A DNA stretch of 64,000 nt from Pseudomonadota bacterium (lineage in GTDB: Bacteria > Pseudomonadota > Gammaproteobacteria > Burkholderiales > REEB80): positions 1 to 64,000 of the forward strand of contig JAGXAQ010000007.1 of assembly GCA_018971485.1 (NCBI GenBank), read 5' to 3'. The position numbers and the translations under genes are program-made. Shown one piece after another: positions 53,642 through 63,838 of the stretch; the first letter of the stretch is position 1, and each line of letters starts with the position of its first letter. Below the pieces are notes generated by a model. The model was not told the DNA's origin, did not search any database, and worked only from the letters and a program-made list of their open reading frames with translations.

Positions 53642-55222
53642 ATGAACTGGACTGCCCTGGCTGTTTTTACCTTCTTTTTTCTGCTCATTACCCTCCTGGG
53701 GTTCATGGCGGCACACTGGCGCAAGGGAAACCTCAACCATCTGGATGAATGGGGTCTCGGAGGCAGAAGATTTGGTACCTTGATCACCTGGTTCCTGTTA
53801 GGAGGCGATCTTTACACGGCCTATACTTTCATTGCCATTCCTGCCTTGATGTTTGGCCAGGGCGCAATCGGGTTTTTTGCCCTGCCCTATACCATCATCA
53901 TCTACCCCTTCGTCTTCATGGTCTTCCCACGACTCTGGGCTGTATCGAAAAAGCACGGTTTCGTTACCTCGGCCGATTTTGTTCATGCCCGCTATGGCAG
54001 CAAATATCTGGCACTGGCCATTGCGCTAACCGGCATCATCGCTACCTTGCCCTATATTGCCTTGCAGCTGGTTGGGATTCAGGTCATCATTGGTGCCCTG
54101 GGATTTACGACAACCGGGTGGATGGGGGATCTCCCCCTTATCCTGGCTTTTGCCATTCTGGCAGCGTATACCTATACCAGCGGGCTTCGCGCCCCGGCAA
54201 TGATTGCCATCGTAAAAGATCTGCTTATCTATATCACCATACTGGCTGCCATCATTTACATTCCTTCAAAACTGGGCGGATTCGGCCATATTTTTTCTGC
54301 GGTTCCTGCCCGGATGCTCCTGCTCAAAGCGCCTTCGGGCGGAAACCTCAATGCCTTTAGTGCCTATTCCACCCTCGCCCTGGGATCCGCGCTCGCCTTG
54401 TTTCTCTACCCGCATTCCATCACAGCTGTACTCAGTGCAGACAGTGGCAATACCATCCGGCGCAATTCAGCTCTCCTGCCCGCCTATTCGCTTCTATTGG
54501 GGCTCATCGCCCTGCTTGGATACATGGCCATTGCTGCAGGAGTCAGTCACCTGCCTGAATACACCGCCTACTTCAAACAGTATGGAAGCAGCTTTGCCGT
54601 TCCTGCATTATTCCTGCACCTGTTTCCTGCCTGGTTTGTCGGATTTGCCTTTGCAGCCATTGCCATCGGTGCACTCGTTCCTGCTGCCATCATGTCCATA
54701 GCTGCAGCCAATCTTTATACGCGCAACATCCACTGCCTGTTCATCAACAAGACCTGTCAGGCAGAGGCCCAGACCCGCATGGCCAAGAATGTCTCCCTTG
54801 TGGTGAAGCTAGGGGCCCTGGCCTTTATTCTGTTCCTTCCCCAGCAGTATGCCATCCAGCTCCAGCTTCTTGGAGGCATCTGGATTATCCAGACCCTTCC
54901 AGCAATTATTTTTGGACTTTATACCCGCTGGCTGGACTATCGGGCCCTTCTGGCCGGATGGGTCATCGGCATCCTGAATGGCACTGCCATGGCTGCCACC
55001 CTGCATTTCAAATCCTCTATTTATCCCCTGCATTTAGGCCACCTGATCATTCCTGGTTATGCTGCCCTGTATTCCCTCATCGTCAATATTCTGGTTACCC
55101 TCATCCTGACCTGGGTTATCCGGATGTTCCGCTTGCCTGCCGGTTCCGATCAGACCACCGAGGCAGACTATGACGATACCGACCTCAAAACCCAGGGTAC
55201 AGAGTTCGGGGAAATCGTCTGA
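53642..55222 (+). CDS. Sodium:solute symporter, MctP-like
   Basis: A 526-residue membrane protein with about thirteen helices of the SSS family. DEWGLGGRRFGTLITWFLLGGDLYTAYTF, FVTSADFVHARYGSK and FAAIAIGALVPAAIMSIAAANLYTRNI are typical of the monocarboxylate (MctP) branch, which takes up lactate, pyruvate, acetate or alanine. The preceding DUF3311 gene supports this branch. The C-terminus is acidic (TTEADYDDTDLK). Confidence 0.82.
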   Translation: MNWTALAVFTFFFLLITLLGFMAAHWRKGNLNHLDEWGLGGRRFGTLITWFLLGGDLYTAYTFIAIPALMFGQGAIGFFALPYTIIIYPFVFMVFPRLWAVSKKHGFVTSADFVHARYGSKYLALAIALTGIIATLPYIALQLVGIQVIIGALGFTTTGWMGDLPLILAFAILAAYTYTSGLRAPAMIAIVKDLLIYITILAAIIYIPSKLGGFGHIFSAVPARMLLLKAPSGGNLNAFSAYSTLALGSALALFLYPHSITAVLSADSGNTIRRNSALLPAYSLLLGLIALLGYMAIAAGVSHLPEYTAYFKQYGSSFAVPALFLHLFPAWFVGFAFAAIAIGALVPAAIMSIAAANLYTRNIHCLFINKTCQAEAQTRMAKNVSLVVKLGALAFILFLPQQYAIQLQLLGGIWIIQTLPAIIFGLYTRWLDYRALLAGWVIGILNGTAMAATLHFKSSIYPLHLGHLIIPGYAALYSLIVNILVTLILTWVIRMFRLPAGSDQTTEADYDDTDLKTQGTEFGEIV

Positions 55223-55342
55223 ACGTTTAAATGCGGTCTACCCCCGAACGCCGTCCGACCTGCCTTCCAACAAAACAAGAAAGGCATCCTGGTAGATTCA
55301 GGCCTGTGTTAATTTTTATAAAGGGTTTTATTTCATTTAATA

Positions 55343-55361
55343 TAGGACTATAATTGTCCTA
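55343..55361 (+). promoter_or_regulatory. Rrf2-type operator overlapping the -10 box
   Basis: TAGGAC (55343-55348) and GTCCTA (55356-55361) flank a 7-base spacer that contains most of a perfect TATAAT (55349-55354). A repressor on this palindrome would block RNA polymerase directly. It lies 21 bases before the regulator's start codon, which suggests autoregulation of the whole suf operon. Confidence 0.65.
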
Positions 55362-55382
55362 ATTAATCCGGAATCAAAGCCC

Positions 55383-55871
55383 ATGTTACGCATCAACAAG
55401 CTGACAGACTATGGCACGATCATCCTCGCCCTGATGGCCCAAAACCCTGAAGATCTCTACAGTGCTGCAGGAATTGCCAAGCGCATCCATCTTGCCCTGC
55501 CCACGGTAGGCAAAGTGCTCAAAATCCTGGCCCGGGGACAGATTATCAATGCAACCCGGGGTAGCCAGGGCGGCTATACCTTAAGCCGGGCACCGACCCA
55601 GATTTCAATTGCCCAGATTATTGATGCCCTGGAAGAACAGCCCTTTGGATTAACCGAATGTACAAGCATTGCAGGGTTATGCCTGCAAGAGAGCCACTGC
55701 CACGTCCGGGCCAACTGGATGCGCATCAATGAGTCAATCAGGCTGGCCCTTGAGAACCTGACCCTGGCTGATCTCGTGGCTGAGCCTGCCTCCTCCCTTG
55801 CAACAACACATAAGATTCCGATACAGGAAATCGACTCAACCCGATGGAGAACCAGCCATGAACACGGCTAA
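55383..55871 (+). CDS. Rrf2-family SUF operon regulator
   Basis: A 162-residue Rrf2/IscR-like winged-helix protein of the kind annotated as SUF system assembly regulator. [19 protein letters not shown] and the recognition segment [19 protein letters not shown] are typical. Three Cys (93, 100, 106; [15 protein letters not shown]) can hold an Fe-S cluster, so it likely senses cluster status. It starts the operon; sufB begins inside its last codons (overlap 14 bases). Confidence 0.87.
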   Translation: MLRINKLTDYGTIILALMAQNPEDLYSAAGIAKRIHLALPTVGKVLKILARGQIINATRGSQGGYTLSRAPTQISIAQIIDALEEQPFGLTECTSIAGLCLQESHCHVRANWMRINESIRLALENLTLADLVAEPASSLATTHKIPIQEIDSTRWRTSHEHG

Positions 55872-57306
55872 TCGTGAAATCGATACCCTTATCAACCGGG
55901 ACTATGCATATGGCTTTGAATCCGATATCGAATCAGATATTGCACCAAAAGGTCTAAGCGAGGACATCATCCGTTTCATCTCGGCTAAAAAGCAGGAGCC
56001 AGACTTTTTACTGGAATGGCGCCTGAAAGCCTACAAGCACTGGCTCACCATGGATGTGCCTACCTGGTCAAGCGTCCATTATCCGCCCATTGACTTTCAG
56101 GACATCATTTACTATTCCGCCCCCAAGCCACGAGGGGATGGACCAAAAAGCCTGGATGACATTGATCCGGAACTGTTGCGCACCTATGACAGGCTGGGGA
56201 TTCCCCTCAAGGAACAGGAACTGCTCGCAGGGGTGGCTGTGGATGCTGTCTTTGACAGCGTTTCCGTTGCCACGACATTCAGGAAACGCCTGGCCCAGGA
56301 AGGCATCATTTTCTGTTCCTTTTCAGAAGCAGCAAGAACCCACCCGAATCTGGTCAGGCAATATATGGGATCCGTCGTCTCCTACATGGACAACTTCTAC
56401 GCCACCCTCAATTCAGCTGTCTTCAGCGACGGAACGTTCTGCTATATCCCGCCCGGGGTCAAATGCCCGATGGAGCTGTCCACCTATTTTCGTATCAATG
56501 CCAAAAACAGCGGGCAATTCGAGCGAACGCTCATCATTGCCGACAAAGGGGCACGGGTGAGCTATCTTGAAGGATGCACAGCTCCAATGCGTGACGAGAA
56601 CCAACTCCATGCCGCGGTGGTTGAGCTTATTGCCCTGGACGATGCCGAAATCAAGTATTCAACCGTACAGAACTGGTATCCTGGAGACAAAAACGGCCAG
56701 GGTGGCATCTTCAACTTTGTCACCAAGCGCGGAGACTGCCGTGGAGCCCGTTCCAAGATATCCTGGACCCAGGTTGAAACGGGTTCAGCCATCACATGGA
56801 AATATCCCAGCGTCATTTTGCGGGGTGAGCAGTCCACAGGCGAATTCTATTCAGTCGCCCTGACCAATCATTTCCAGCAGGCCGATACCGGAACCAAGAT
56901 GATCCATATCGGACGCGACACCCACAGCACCATTGTTTCAAAAGGTATTTCAGCAGGGCATGGGCACAATGCCTACCGGGGTCTGGTAAAAGTGCTAAAA
57001 GGGGCCCAGGGGGCGCGCAATTTTTCCCAATGTGATTCCTTGCTCCTGGGGCATGAATGTGCCGCCCATACCTTCCCCTATATTGAGGTCAAGAATCCAA
57101 CAGCTCAAATAGAACACGAAGCAACCACTTCACGCATTGGCGACGATCAGCTGTTCTACTGCATGCAGCGCGGACTATCCGCTGAGGATGCTGTTTCCAT
57201 GATCGTCAATGGATTCTGCCGTGAAGTATTCAAGAAACTCCCCATGGAATTTGCCGTCGAAGCCCAGAAATTACTCGGGGTCAGCCTCGAAGGCAGTATT
57301 GGTTAA
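55858..57306 (+). CDS. sufB: SufB, Fe-S cluster scaffold subunit
   Basis: A 482-residue SufB. It joins SufC2 and SufD to form the scaffold on which sulfide and iron assemble. [35 protein letters not shown] and the conserved C-terminal region [22 protein letters not shown]...[21 protein letters not shown] are as in other SufB proteins. GGAG sits nine bases before ATG 55858; an upstream in-frame start at 55798 lies inside the regulator gene. Confidence 0.95.
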   Translation: MNTANREIDTLINRDYAYGFESDIESDIAPKGLSEDIIRFISAKKQEPDFLLEWRLKAYKHWLTMDVPTWSSVHYPPIDFQDIIYYSAPKPRGDGPKSLDDIDPELLRTYDRLGIPLKEQELLAGVAVDAVFDSVSVATTFRKRLAQEGIIFCSFSEAARTHPNLVRQYMGSVVSYMDNFYATLNSAVFSDGTFCYIPPGVKCPMELSTYFRINAKNSGQFERTLIIADKGARVSYLEGCTAPMRDENQLHAAVVELIALDDAEIKYSTVQNWYPGDKNGQGGIFNFVTKRGDCRGARSKISWTQVETGSAITWKYPSVILRGEQSTGEFYSVALTNHFQQADTGTKMIHIGRDTHSTIVSKGISAGHGHNAYRGLVKVLKGAQGARNFSQCDSLLLGHECAAHTFPYIEVKNPTAQIEHEATTSRIGDDQLFYCMQRGLSAEDAVSMIVNGFCREVFKKLPMEFAVEAQKLLGVSLEGSIG

Positions 57307-57316
57307 AGGATCACAT

Positions 57317-58075
57317 ATGCTTGATATCAGAAACCTTCATGTTGCCATTGGTGACAAACCCATTCTCAAAGGAATAGACCTGCAGGTTAAGCCAGGAGAG
57401 GTCCATGCCATCATGGGGCCCAATGGATCAGGAAAAAGCACACTGGCCCAGGTCCTGGCAGGACGGGAAGGCTACCATATCACCGCAGGTGAAATCCGGT
57501 ACGAACAGCAGGATCTCCTGAAGCTCGCCCCGGAAATCCGCGCACGGGAAGGCCTTTTTCTTGCCTTTCAGTACCCTGTCGAAATTCCCGGGGTAACCAA
57601 TATCTACCTGCTCAAGGCCGCCCTGAATGCCAGGCGAAAACATCTGGGCCTGCCTGAACTGGATGCCATCGACTTTCTTCAGCTCGTCAAGGATAAACTC
57701 AAGCTCGTTAACATGGATGAGGCTTTTCTCTACCGCCCGGTTAATGAAGGGTTTTCTGGCGGAGAAAAAAAACGCAACGAGATTCTCCAGATGATTCTCC
57801 TGGAACCCAAGCTTGCCCTGCTGGATGAAACCGATTCCGGCCTTGATATTGATGCGCTGAAAACCGTATCCGAAGGGGTCAATACAATGCGCGATCCGGC
57901 TCGTTCCATTCTTCTTATCACCCATTACCAGCGGCTTCTTGATTACATCAAGCCTGACGTGGTCCATGTGCTGGCCCAAGGTAAAATCATCCACTCCGGA
58001 GGGCCAGATCTTGCGCGTACCCTGGAAGATCGCGGATATGGCTGGCTTGACACCGATCAGGAGGTAGCCGTATGA
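57317..58075 (+). CDS. sufC: SufC, Fe-S assembly ATPase
   Basis: A 252-residue ABC-type ATPase. Walker A GPNGSGKST spans residues 34-42, the signature is FSGGEKKRNEILQM, and Walker B is LALLDETDSGLDID. It drives conformational change in SufBCD. AAAGGA is six bases before ATG 57317. It overlaps sufD in ATGA. Confidence 0.95.
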   Translation: MLDIRNLHVAIGDKPILKGIDLQVKPGEVHAIMGPNGSGKSTLAQVLAGREGYHITAGEIRYEQQDLLKLAPEIRAREGLFLAFQYPVEIPGVTNIYLLKAALNARRKHLGLPELDAIDFLQLVKDKLKLVNMDEAFLYRPVNEGFSGGEKKRNEILQMILLEPKLALLDETDSGLDIDALKTVSEGVNTMRDPARSILLITHYQRLLDYIKPDVVHVLAQGKIIHSGGPDLARTLEDRGYGWLDTDQEVAV

Positions 58076-59397
58076 CCCGAAGCCATACGGAAACTGCCCA
58101 GGCCTGGCTGTCCGGTTTTCAGGCCGAATTTACCCGAAAGGAAACGGATCTGGCCTGGCTTGGGGCGCTGAGAAATCAGGCCAGGGCAACATTCCAGAAG
58201 CAGGGCTTGCCTACAACCCGAACCGAAAGCTGGAAATACACAAGCCTTGCTCCACTTCTGGATACCGAGTACCACTTGGCTCAAACAGAAGAGGAAGCGG
58301 CAGCTCAACCCTATGTGCCTTCAACGGAGGGCTTCAGGATAGTCCTTGTCAACGGCCATTTTGCTCCCGGGCTGTCCAGGCTGCCCCAGACCGAGGAATG
58401 GGGCCTGATGTCTTTGTATGAAGCCAGTCGCCTTACCCCGGGGAGGCTGGAAGATCATCTGCTGCATCCCAATCTGGAAAGCGGTTTTTCTTCCCTGAAC
58501 GAAGCCTTCTGGGAGGACGGGGTATTCTTGTACCTTAACCCCGCGGCCCAGGTAAAGGAACCCGTCTGGATCATCTGTGTCAATGTGGCGCATCAGGCCA
58601 GCATAAGCCACCCACGGCTGGCCATCAGCCTGGGAAGGCATTCAAGGCTTGCCTTAATCGAATACCATGTCGGCCAGGGCCCATATCTATCTAACATTCG
58701 AAGCACCATCCATCTGGATGAAAATGCCCATCTTGATTACCTGCGCCTGCAGTGTGAGCATCCTCTGGCCCACCATATTGCAGATATTGAGTTCACCCAA
58801 CGTGCGGGGGCAACACTGCAATCCCATTCCTTTACCCTTGGTGGTGCCTTGTCCAGAATATCTTTATCGACCTGCCTATCAGACGCAAAGGCATCCTGCA
58901 GGCTTTTCGGACTGATGCTCGGACAAAATCACCAGCATCAGGATGAACACACGCATATCCGGCATGCGGCCGCCCACACCCACAGTGAGGAACATTACCG
59001 CAGCATTCAGGATGATGCCTCACACGGCATATTTTGTGGGCGCATTAAGGTGGAAGCAGGTGCACTACAATGCACAGCCAAACAAACCAGCCATAATCTG
59101 CTGCTTTCTCCTTCAGCCGAGGCCACTACGCTACCCCAGTTGGAAATCCTGAATGATGACATTACCTGCAGCCACGGGGCGACCGTCGGACAGCTTGATG
59201 AAACCGCCCTGTTTTACCTCATCTCCCGCGGACTCGATCCGGATGAGGCTCGTGCCCTGCTCAAGCAGGCATTCGCGAAAACCATACTCGACTCCATACC
59301 CAATCCAGCCCTAAAGGATAAAATATCCCGCCTCATCCAGGAGAAACTGGGCCAACCCTTGAGACAAGGAGGCGCTCATGTCTTCTTCCATGATTAA
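58072..59397 (+). CDS. sufD: SufD, Fe-S scaffold partner
   Basis: A 441-residue SufD with the N-terminal helical part (PTTRTESWKYTSLAPLL) and the beta-helix core. SHNLLLSPSAEATTLPQLEILNDDITCSHGATVGQLDETALFYLISRGLD is the conserved C-terminal section shared with SufB. It forms SufBC2D. It overlaps both sufC (4 bases) and sufS (20 bases). Confidence 0.94.
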   Translation: MTRSHTETAQAWLSGFQAEFTRKETDLAWLGALRNQARATFQKQGLPTTRTESWKYTSLAPLLDTEYHLAQTEEEAAAQPYVPSTEGFRIVLVNGHFAPGLSRLPQTEEWGLMSLYEASRLTPGRLEDHLLHPNLESGFSSLNEAFWEDGVFLYLNPAAQVKEPVWIICVNVAHQASISHPRLAISLGRHSRLALIEYHVGQGPYLSNIRSTIHLDENAHLDYLRLQCEHPLAHHIADIEFTQRAGATLQSHSFTLGGALSRISLSTCLSDAKASCRLFGLMLGQNHQHQDEHTHIRHAAAHTHSEEHYRSIQDDASHGIFCGRIKVEAGALQCTAKQTSHNLLLSPSAEATTLPQLEILNDDITCSHGATVGQLDETALFYLISRGLDPDEARALLKQAFAKTILDSIPNPALKDKISRLIQEKLGQPLRQGGAHVFFHD

Positions 59398-60640
59398 CAC
59401 CCAACCGCGCCTGTCCCATGAATTCGATGTGGGATCGGTTCGGCAGGATTTCCCTATCCTGAATACCTCGGTCCACCACCAGAAACTGGTCTACCTCGAC
59501 AATGCGGCCACGACCCAGAAACCCCAGGCTGTCCTGGATGCCCTGACGCATTATTACCAGCATGACAATGCCAATGTCCATCGTGGGGTCCATGCCCTGT
59601 CAGAACGGGCAACCCAGGCTTTTGAGGCAGCCAGGGAAACAGTACGTCATTTCATTGGTGCCCGCCATGCCCAGGAAATCATATTCGTACGTAGCACAAC
59701 CGAAGCCATCAATCTCGTGGCAGGCAGCTTTGCCAGACCCCGTCTGAAACCGGATGATGAAATCCTGATTACAGAAATGGAGCACCACTCCAATATTGTT
59801 CCCTGGCAACTGGTTTGCCAACAAACTGGAGCCTGCTTAAAAGTTGCACCCATGGATGATCAGGGCATCTTGCAGATGCACGAATTTGAAAAACAGATTG
59901 GGCCGAGAACAAGGCTGGTCGCACTGACCCATGTCTCCAATGCCCTGGGTAGCATCAACCCCCTTCAGGAGATTATCCATCTGGCCAAATCTCGCGGAGC
60001 AGTCGTCCTCATTGATGGGGCCCAGGCGGTTGCCCACCTGCCAGTCAATGTCAGTCAGCTCAATTGCGATTTCTATGCCTTTTCCGGCCACAAGCTGTAT
60101 GGCCCGACAGGAACCGGTGTACTGTACGGCCGGGCTGAATTACTTGAATCCATGCCTCCATGGCAAGGAGGTGGGGACATGATCCGTTCTGTAACCTTTG
60201 AACATACGGAATACAACGACATTCCCTATAAATTTGAGGCCGGTACACCAGACATTGCAGGGGTCATCGGACTTGCTGCGGCCATTCGTTATCTGGAAAA
60301 TCTGGGGCTGGGCCCTATCCATGCCCATGAACAGACCCTGCTTCACTATGCTACCGAACGCCTGTCCAACCTGCCTGGACTGCGAATCATCGGACAATCC
60401 CCGCAAAAATCTTCCCTGATTTCATTTGTCATGGACGGGGTTCATCCCCATGATATCGGCACTATCCTGGATGGGGAAGGGATTGCCATACGAACCGGAC
60501 ACCACTGTGCCATGCCGATCATGGATCATTTTAAGGTTCCTGCCACGGCACGCGCCTCCTTTGCCCTTTATAACACAACCGAAGAAATCGATGCACTTGT
60601 ATCAGGCCTTAATCACGTTACTCAATGGTTTGGAAAATGA
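59378..60640 (+). CDS. sufS: SufS, group II cysteine desulfurase
   Basis: A 420-residue PLP enzyme that takes sulfur from cysteine as a persulfide. The PLP Lys239 is in SGHKLYGPTG and the active Cys377 in RTGHHCAMPIM, the short-loop form of group II enzymes that need a SufE or SufU partner. A strong AGGAGG is five bases before ATG 59378, inside the end of sufD. It overlaps the SufU start in ATGA. Confidence 0.94.
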   Translation: MSSSMINTQPRLSHEFDVGSVRQDFPILNTSVHHQKLVYLDNAATTQKPQAVLDALTHYYQHDNANVHRGVHALSERATQAFEAARETVRHFIGARHAQEIIFVRSTTEAINLVAGSFARPRLKPDDEILITEMEHHSNIVPWQLVCQQTGACLKVAPMDDQGILQMHEFEKQIGPRTRLVALTHVSNALGSINPLQEIIHLAKSRGAVVLIDGAQAVAHLPVNVSQLNCDFYAFSGHKLYGPTGTGVLYGRAELLESMPPWQGGGDMIRSVTFEHTEYNDIPYKFEAGTPDIAGVIGLAAAIRYLENLGLGPIHAHEQTLLHYATERLSNLPGLRIIGQSPQKSSLISFVMDGVHPHDIGTILDGEGIAIRTGHHCAMPIMDHFKVPATARASFALYNTTEEIDALVSGLNHVTQWFGK

Positions 60641-61086
60641 ACGAATTAAGAGATCTTTATCAGCAGGTCATACTGGATCACTACAAACAGCCCAGGAACT
60701 TTTACAGGCTTAAGCCGGCTACCCATCATGCAAAAGGGCATAACCCGCTTTGCGGGGATGAGGTAGATATCTGGCTGGACATCCAGGACAACATCATCCG
60801 CGATATCGGGTTTACCGGGCAAGGCTGCGCCATCTCCACAGCCTCGGCTTCCCTGATGACAGAAGCCTTACGTGGAAAAACACTCAGCGAGGCCCATCAG
60901 ATCTTTGATGAGGTCCGGGCCATGGTAACCACGGATACTCAGCTCACCAGTCCAGCAGGCAAGCTCATGGTCCTGGCCGGAGTCAGGCAGTTTCCTGCCC
61001 GTGTCAAATGCGCCATGCTGGCCTGGCATACCCTCAATGCGGCCCTGAACCATCAGACCAAACCAGTCAGTACGGAGCAAACATGA
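60637..61086 (+). CDS. sufU: SufU-like sulfur transfer/scaffold protein
   Basis: A 149-residue NifU-N/IscU-fold protein. The ligand residues Cys39-Gly-Asp41 (NPLCGDEV), Cys64 (GQGCAIS) and Cys125 (RVKCAML) are conserved as in SufU, which binds zinc and accepts persulfide from SufS. The SufU-type insertion between the second and third Cys is present. Start and stop overlap the neighbouring genes (ATGA at both ends). Confidence 0.92.
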   Translation: MNELRDLYQQVILDHYKQPRNFYRLKPATHHAKGHNPLCGDEVDIWLDIQDNIIRDIGFTGQGCAISTASASLMTEALRGKTLSEAHQIFDEVRAMVTTDTQLTSPAGKLMVLAGVRQFPARVKCAMLAWHTLNAALNHQTKPVSTEQT

Positions 61087-61451
61087 GCGAGAACGAGATA
61101 TCCGGCACACAGGCCTTTATCACCGATCCCGACGTAGGATATGACATTTCACCCATTCGGGAGCACATCATAAAGACACTCCAGACGCTCTATGATCCCG
61201 AGATTCCAGTCAATATTTATGATCTGGGGCTCATTTATGAACTTGGTTTTTCTAAGGATCATGGCATATGTATCAGGATGACCCTGACTACGCCTCATTG
61301 CCCCGTTGCCCAATCCCTGCCCCAAGAAGTAAAAGCAGCCATTGAGGCACTACCTGATATCGCTTATGCCCATGTGGAAGTCGTCTGGGATCCGCCCTGG
61401 TCAAGCGATCGCATGTCCGATGCAGCCAAGCTTCAACTCGGAATGCTCTAG
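61083..61451 (+). CDS. sufT: SufT, MIP18/DUF59 Fe-S maturation factor
   Basis: A 122-residue DUF59 protein ([75 protein letters not shown]) with the conserved Cys in PHCP. Such proteins help deliver clusters to targets. It ends the suf operon; its stop codon region overlaps the end of the convergent xfp gene by 4 bases. Confidence 0.9.
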   Translation: MSENEISGTQAFITDPDVGYDISPIREHIIKTLQTLYDPEIPVNIYDLGLIYELGFSKDHGICIRMTLTTPHCPVAQSLPQEVKAAIEALPDIAYAHVEVVWDPPWSSDRMSDAAKLQLGML

Positions 61452-63838
61452 CCCCCTTTCCATGTCCAGTCACGAATCTCGGGCATGTCTTCACCATGCT
61501 CCCGGGTATAAAGAACATGCTCCCTTAACTTGTCATAAAGATACTGCCTGGCCTGAGCAGCACTCTCACTAAGGCCTGGAACACGCTCAATCACGTCCAG
61601 GACAAGATGAAACCGGTCCATGTCATTTAGTACCAGCATGTCAAAAGGAGTCGTTGTCGTTCCGTTCTCCTTATAGCCACGCACATGAAAATGGGCATGA
61701 TTGGTTCGCCTGTAGACCAGCCGGTGAATAAGCCAGGGGTAACCATGAAATGCGAAGATGACCGGTTTATCCCGCGTAAACAGGGCATCAAAATCCTCAT
61801 CCGCAAGCCCATGTGGATGTTCCGTTTCAGGCTGGAGGGTCATCAGATCCACAATGTTGATCACCCTGACCCTAAGACGGGGAAACCACTGCCGGACAAT
61901 CATGACCGCTGCAAGGGTTTCAAGCGTAGGTACATCACCACAGCAGACCATCACGACATCCGGTTCCGCTCCATTATCAGTACTGGCCCATTGCCAGATA
62001 CCCAGCCCCTGCGTGCAGTGACGAACAGCCTCTTCCATATCTAACCACTGCCACTCCATCTGCTTTCCCGCCACGATCACGTTAACGAAATCCCTGCTGC
62101 GCAGGCAATGATCCGTAACAGAAAGGAGCGTATTGGCATCCGGGGGCAGATAAACCCGGATAATATCCGCCTTCTTGTTCACAACATGGTCGATAAAACC
62201 AGGATCCTGATGACTGAACCCATTATGATCCTGCCTCCAGACATGGGATGTCAGCACTATGTTTAATGAAGCTATGGGTCGTCGCCATGGAATCTCCTTA
62301 GAGACTTTCAGCCATTTTGCGTGCTGGTTGAACATGGAATCCACAATATGGATGAACGCCTCATAACAGGAAAAAATCCCATGCCGCCCCGTCAGAAGAT
62401 AGCCCTCAAGCCACCCCTGACACTGATGTTCGCTGAGCATTTCCATGACCCGGCCATCCTGGGCAACATGCTCATCGCCTGGTAGAAGGGTGGCAACCGA
62501 ACAGCGGTCCGTTACTTCAAACAAGGCATTCCAGCGATTTGACGCTGTTTCATCAGGGCTAAAGACCCTGAAATTGGCCGATTCCATATTAAGCTGCATG
62601 ACATCGCGGATATAGGTGCCCTGAACACGGGTCGCTTCTGCCTGGATAGCCCCTGGATAGGGCACTTGAAGCGCATAGTGATGAAAATCAGGCAAGTGCA
62701 GATCCTTCAGCAAAAGCCCTCCATTGGCATGAGGGTTGGCTCCAAGCCTGCGTTCCCCTTTGGGGGCAATGTCGGCCCAATCTGCCTTGGGACATCCTGC
62801 CGAATCAAAAAGCATTTCTGGATGATAGCTTTTCATCCAGGTTTCCAGAATCTGAAGATGATGGGGATGATCCCGAAAATCTGTAACAGGGACCTGATGT
62901 GCGCGAAAGGTTCCCTCAATCGCTTTACCATCCACCTGCTTTGGTCCAGTCCAGCCCTTGGGGGATACCAGGATAATCATGGGCCAGCGAGGACGGCTGA
63001 ATTTCTTTTTCCGTCTTGCCTCATTCTGAATCTGTCTGATTATGGCAGTCACCTCATCCAGGGTCGCTGCCATCTTCTGGTGCATGAAACAGGGATCCTC
63101 CCCTTCCACAAAATAAGGTCTGTATCCATATCCTAAAAAAAGTGACCTCAGTTCCTGCCTGCTCATGCGGGCCAGCACAGTCGGACCAGCAATCTTGTAT
63201 CCATTCAGATGCAAGATGGGCAGGACCGCACCATCCCGTATCGGATTAAGAAACTTATTGGAATGCCACCCCGTTGCAAGTGGACCTGTTTCCGCTTCCC
63301 CATCCCCGACAACACATGCAACCAGCAAATCGGGGTGATCAAATGCTGCGCCATAAGCATGGGCAAGACAGTAGCCCAGCTCCCCGCCTTCATGAATAGA
63401 ACCAGGGGTCTCCGGCGCTGCATGGCTGGGAATGCCTCCAGGAAAGGAAAACTGCCTGAACAGTTTTTTTAATCCCGGGGCATCCCGGGTAACCTCCGGA
63501 TAACGCTCGGTGTAACTTCCTTCCAGGTAAGTCTGGGCGATGAGGGCAGGTCCACCATGACCCGGGCCGGTAATCAGGATCATGTCCTTATCCTGTTCAG
63601 TGATAATCCGGTTAAGGTGAACATAAATAAAATTCAGGCCAGGCGTTGTTCCCCAGTGCCCCAGCAGCCGCGGCTTGACATGACTCAGATGAAAGGGGGT
63701 CTGCAGCAACGGATTGTCCAGCAGATAAATCTGGCCCACTGAAAGGTAATTGGCCGCCCGCCAGTATGCATCCATTTTCTGCATCCATTCAGGCATGGGA
63801 TTTTTTTGCTGGATTGGGCGCAAGCCTGCGGTCATCAT
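61448..63838 (-). CDS. xfp: Phosphoketolase (Xfp)
   Basis: A 796-residue thiamine-diphosphate enzyme of normal length. It splits xylulose 5-phosphate (and often fructose 6-phosphate) with phosphate into acetyl phosphate and an aldose phosphate. [19 protein letters not shown] near residue 90, the ThDP fold [30 protein letters not shown], and the C-terminal domain ending [19 protein letters not shown] are all family-typical. Its ATG overlaps the stop of ackA in ATGA, so acetyl phosphate is passed to acetate kinase to make ATP. Confidence 0.95.
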   Translation of the reverse strand: MMTAGLRPIQQKNPMPEWMQKMDAYWRAANYLSVGQIYLLDNPLLQTPFHLSHVKPRLLGHWGTTPGLNFIYVHLNRIITEQDKDMILITGPGHGGPALIAQTYLEGSYTERYPEVTRDAPGLKKLFRQFSFPGGIPSHAAPETPGSIHEGGELGYCLAHAYGAAFDHPDLLVACVVGDGEAETGPLATGWHSNKFLNPIRDGAVLPILHLNGYKIAGPTVLARMSRQELRSLFLGYGYRPYFVEGEDPCFMHQKMAATLDEVTAIIRQIQNEARRKKKFSRPRWPMIILVSPKGWTGPKQVDGKAIEGTFRAHQVPVTDFRDHPHHLQILETWMKSYHPEMLFDSAGCPKADWADIAPKGERRLGANPHANGGLLLKDLHLPDFHHYALQVPYPGAIQAEATRVQGTYIRDVMQLNMESANFRVFSPDETASNRWNALFEVTDRCSVATLLPGDEHVAQDGRVMEMLSEHQCQGWLEGYLLTGRHGIFSCYEAFIHIVDSMFNQHAKWLKVSKEIPWRRPIASLNIVLTSHVWRQDHNGFSHQDPGFIDHVVNKKADIIRVYLPPDANTLLSVTDHCLRSRDFVNVIVAGKQMEWQWLDMEEAVRHCTQGLGIWQWASTDNGAEPDVVMVCCGDVPTLETLAAVMIVRQWFPRLRVRVINIVDLMTLQPETEHPHGLADEDFDALFTRDKPVIFAFHGYPWLIHRLVYRRTNHAHFHVRGYKENGTTTTPFDMLVLNDMDRFHLVLDVIERVPGLSESAAQARQYLYDKLREHVLYTREHGEDMPEIRDWTWKGG

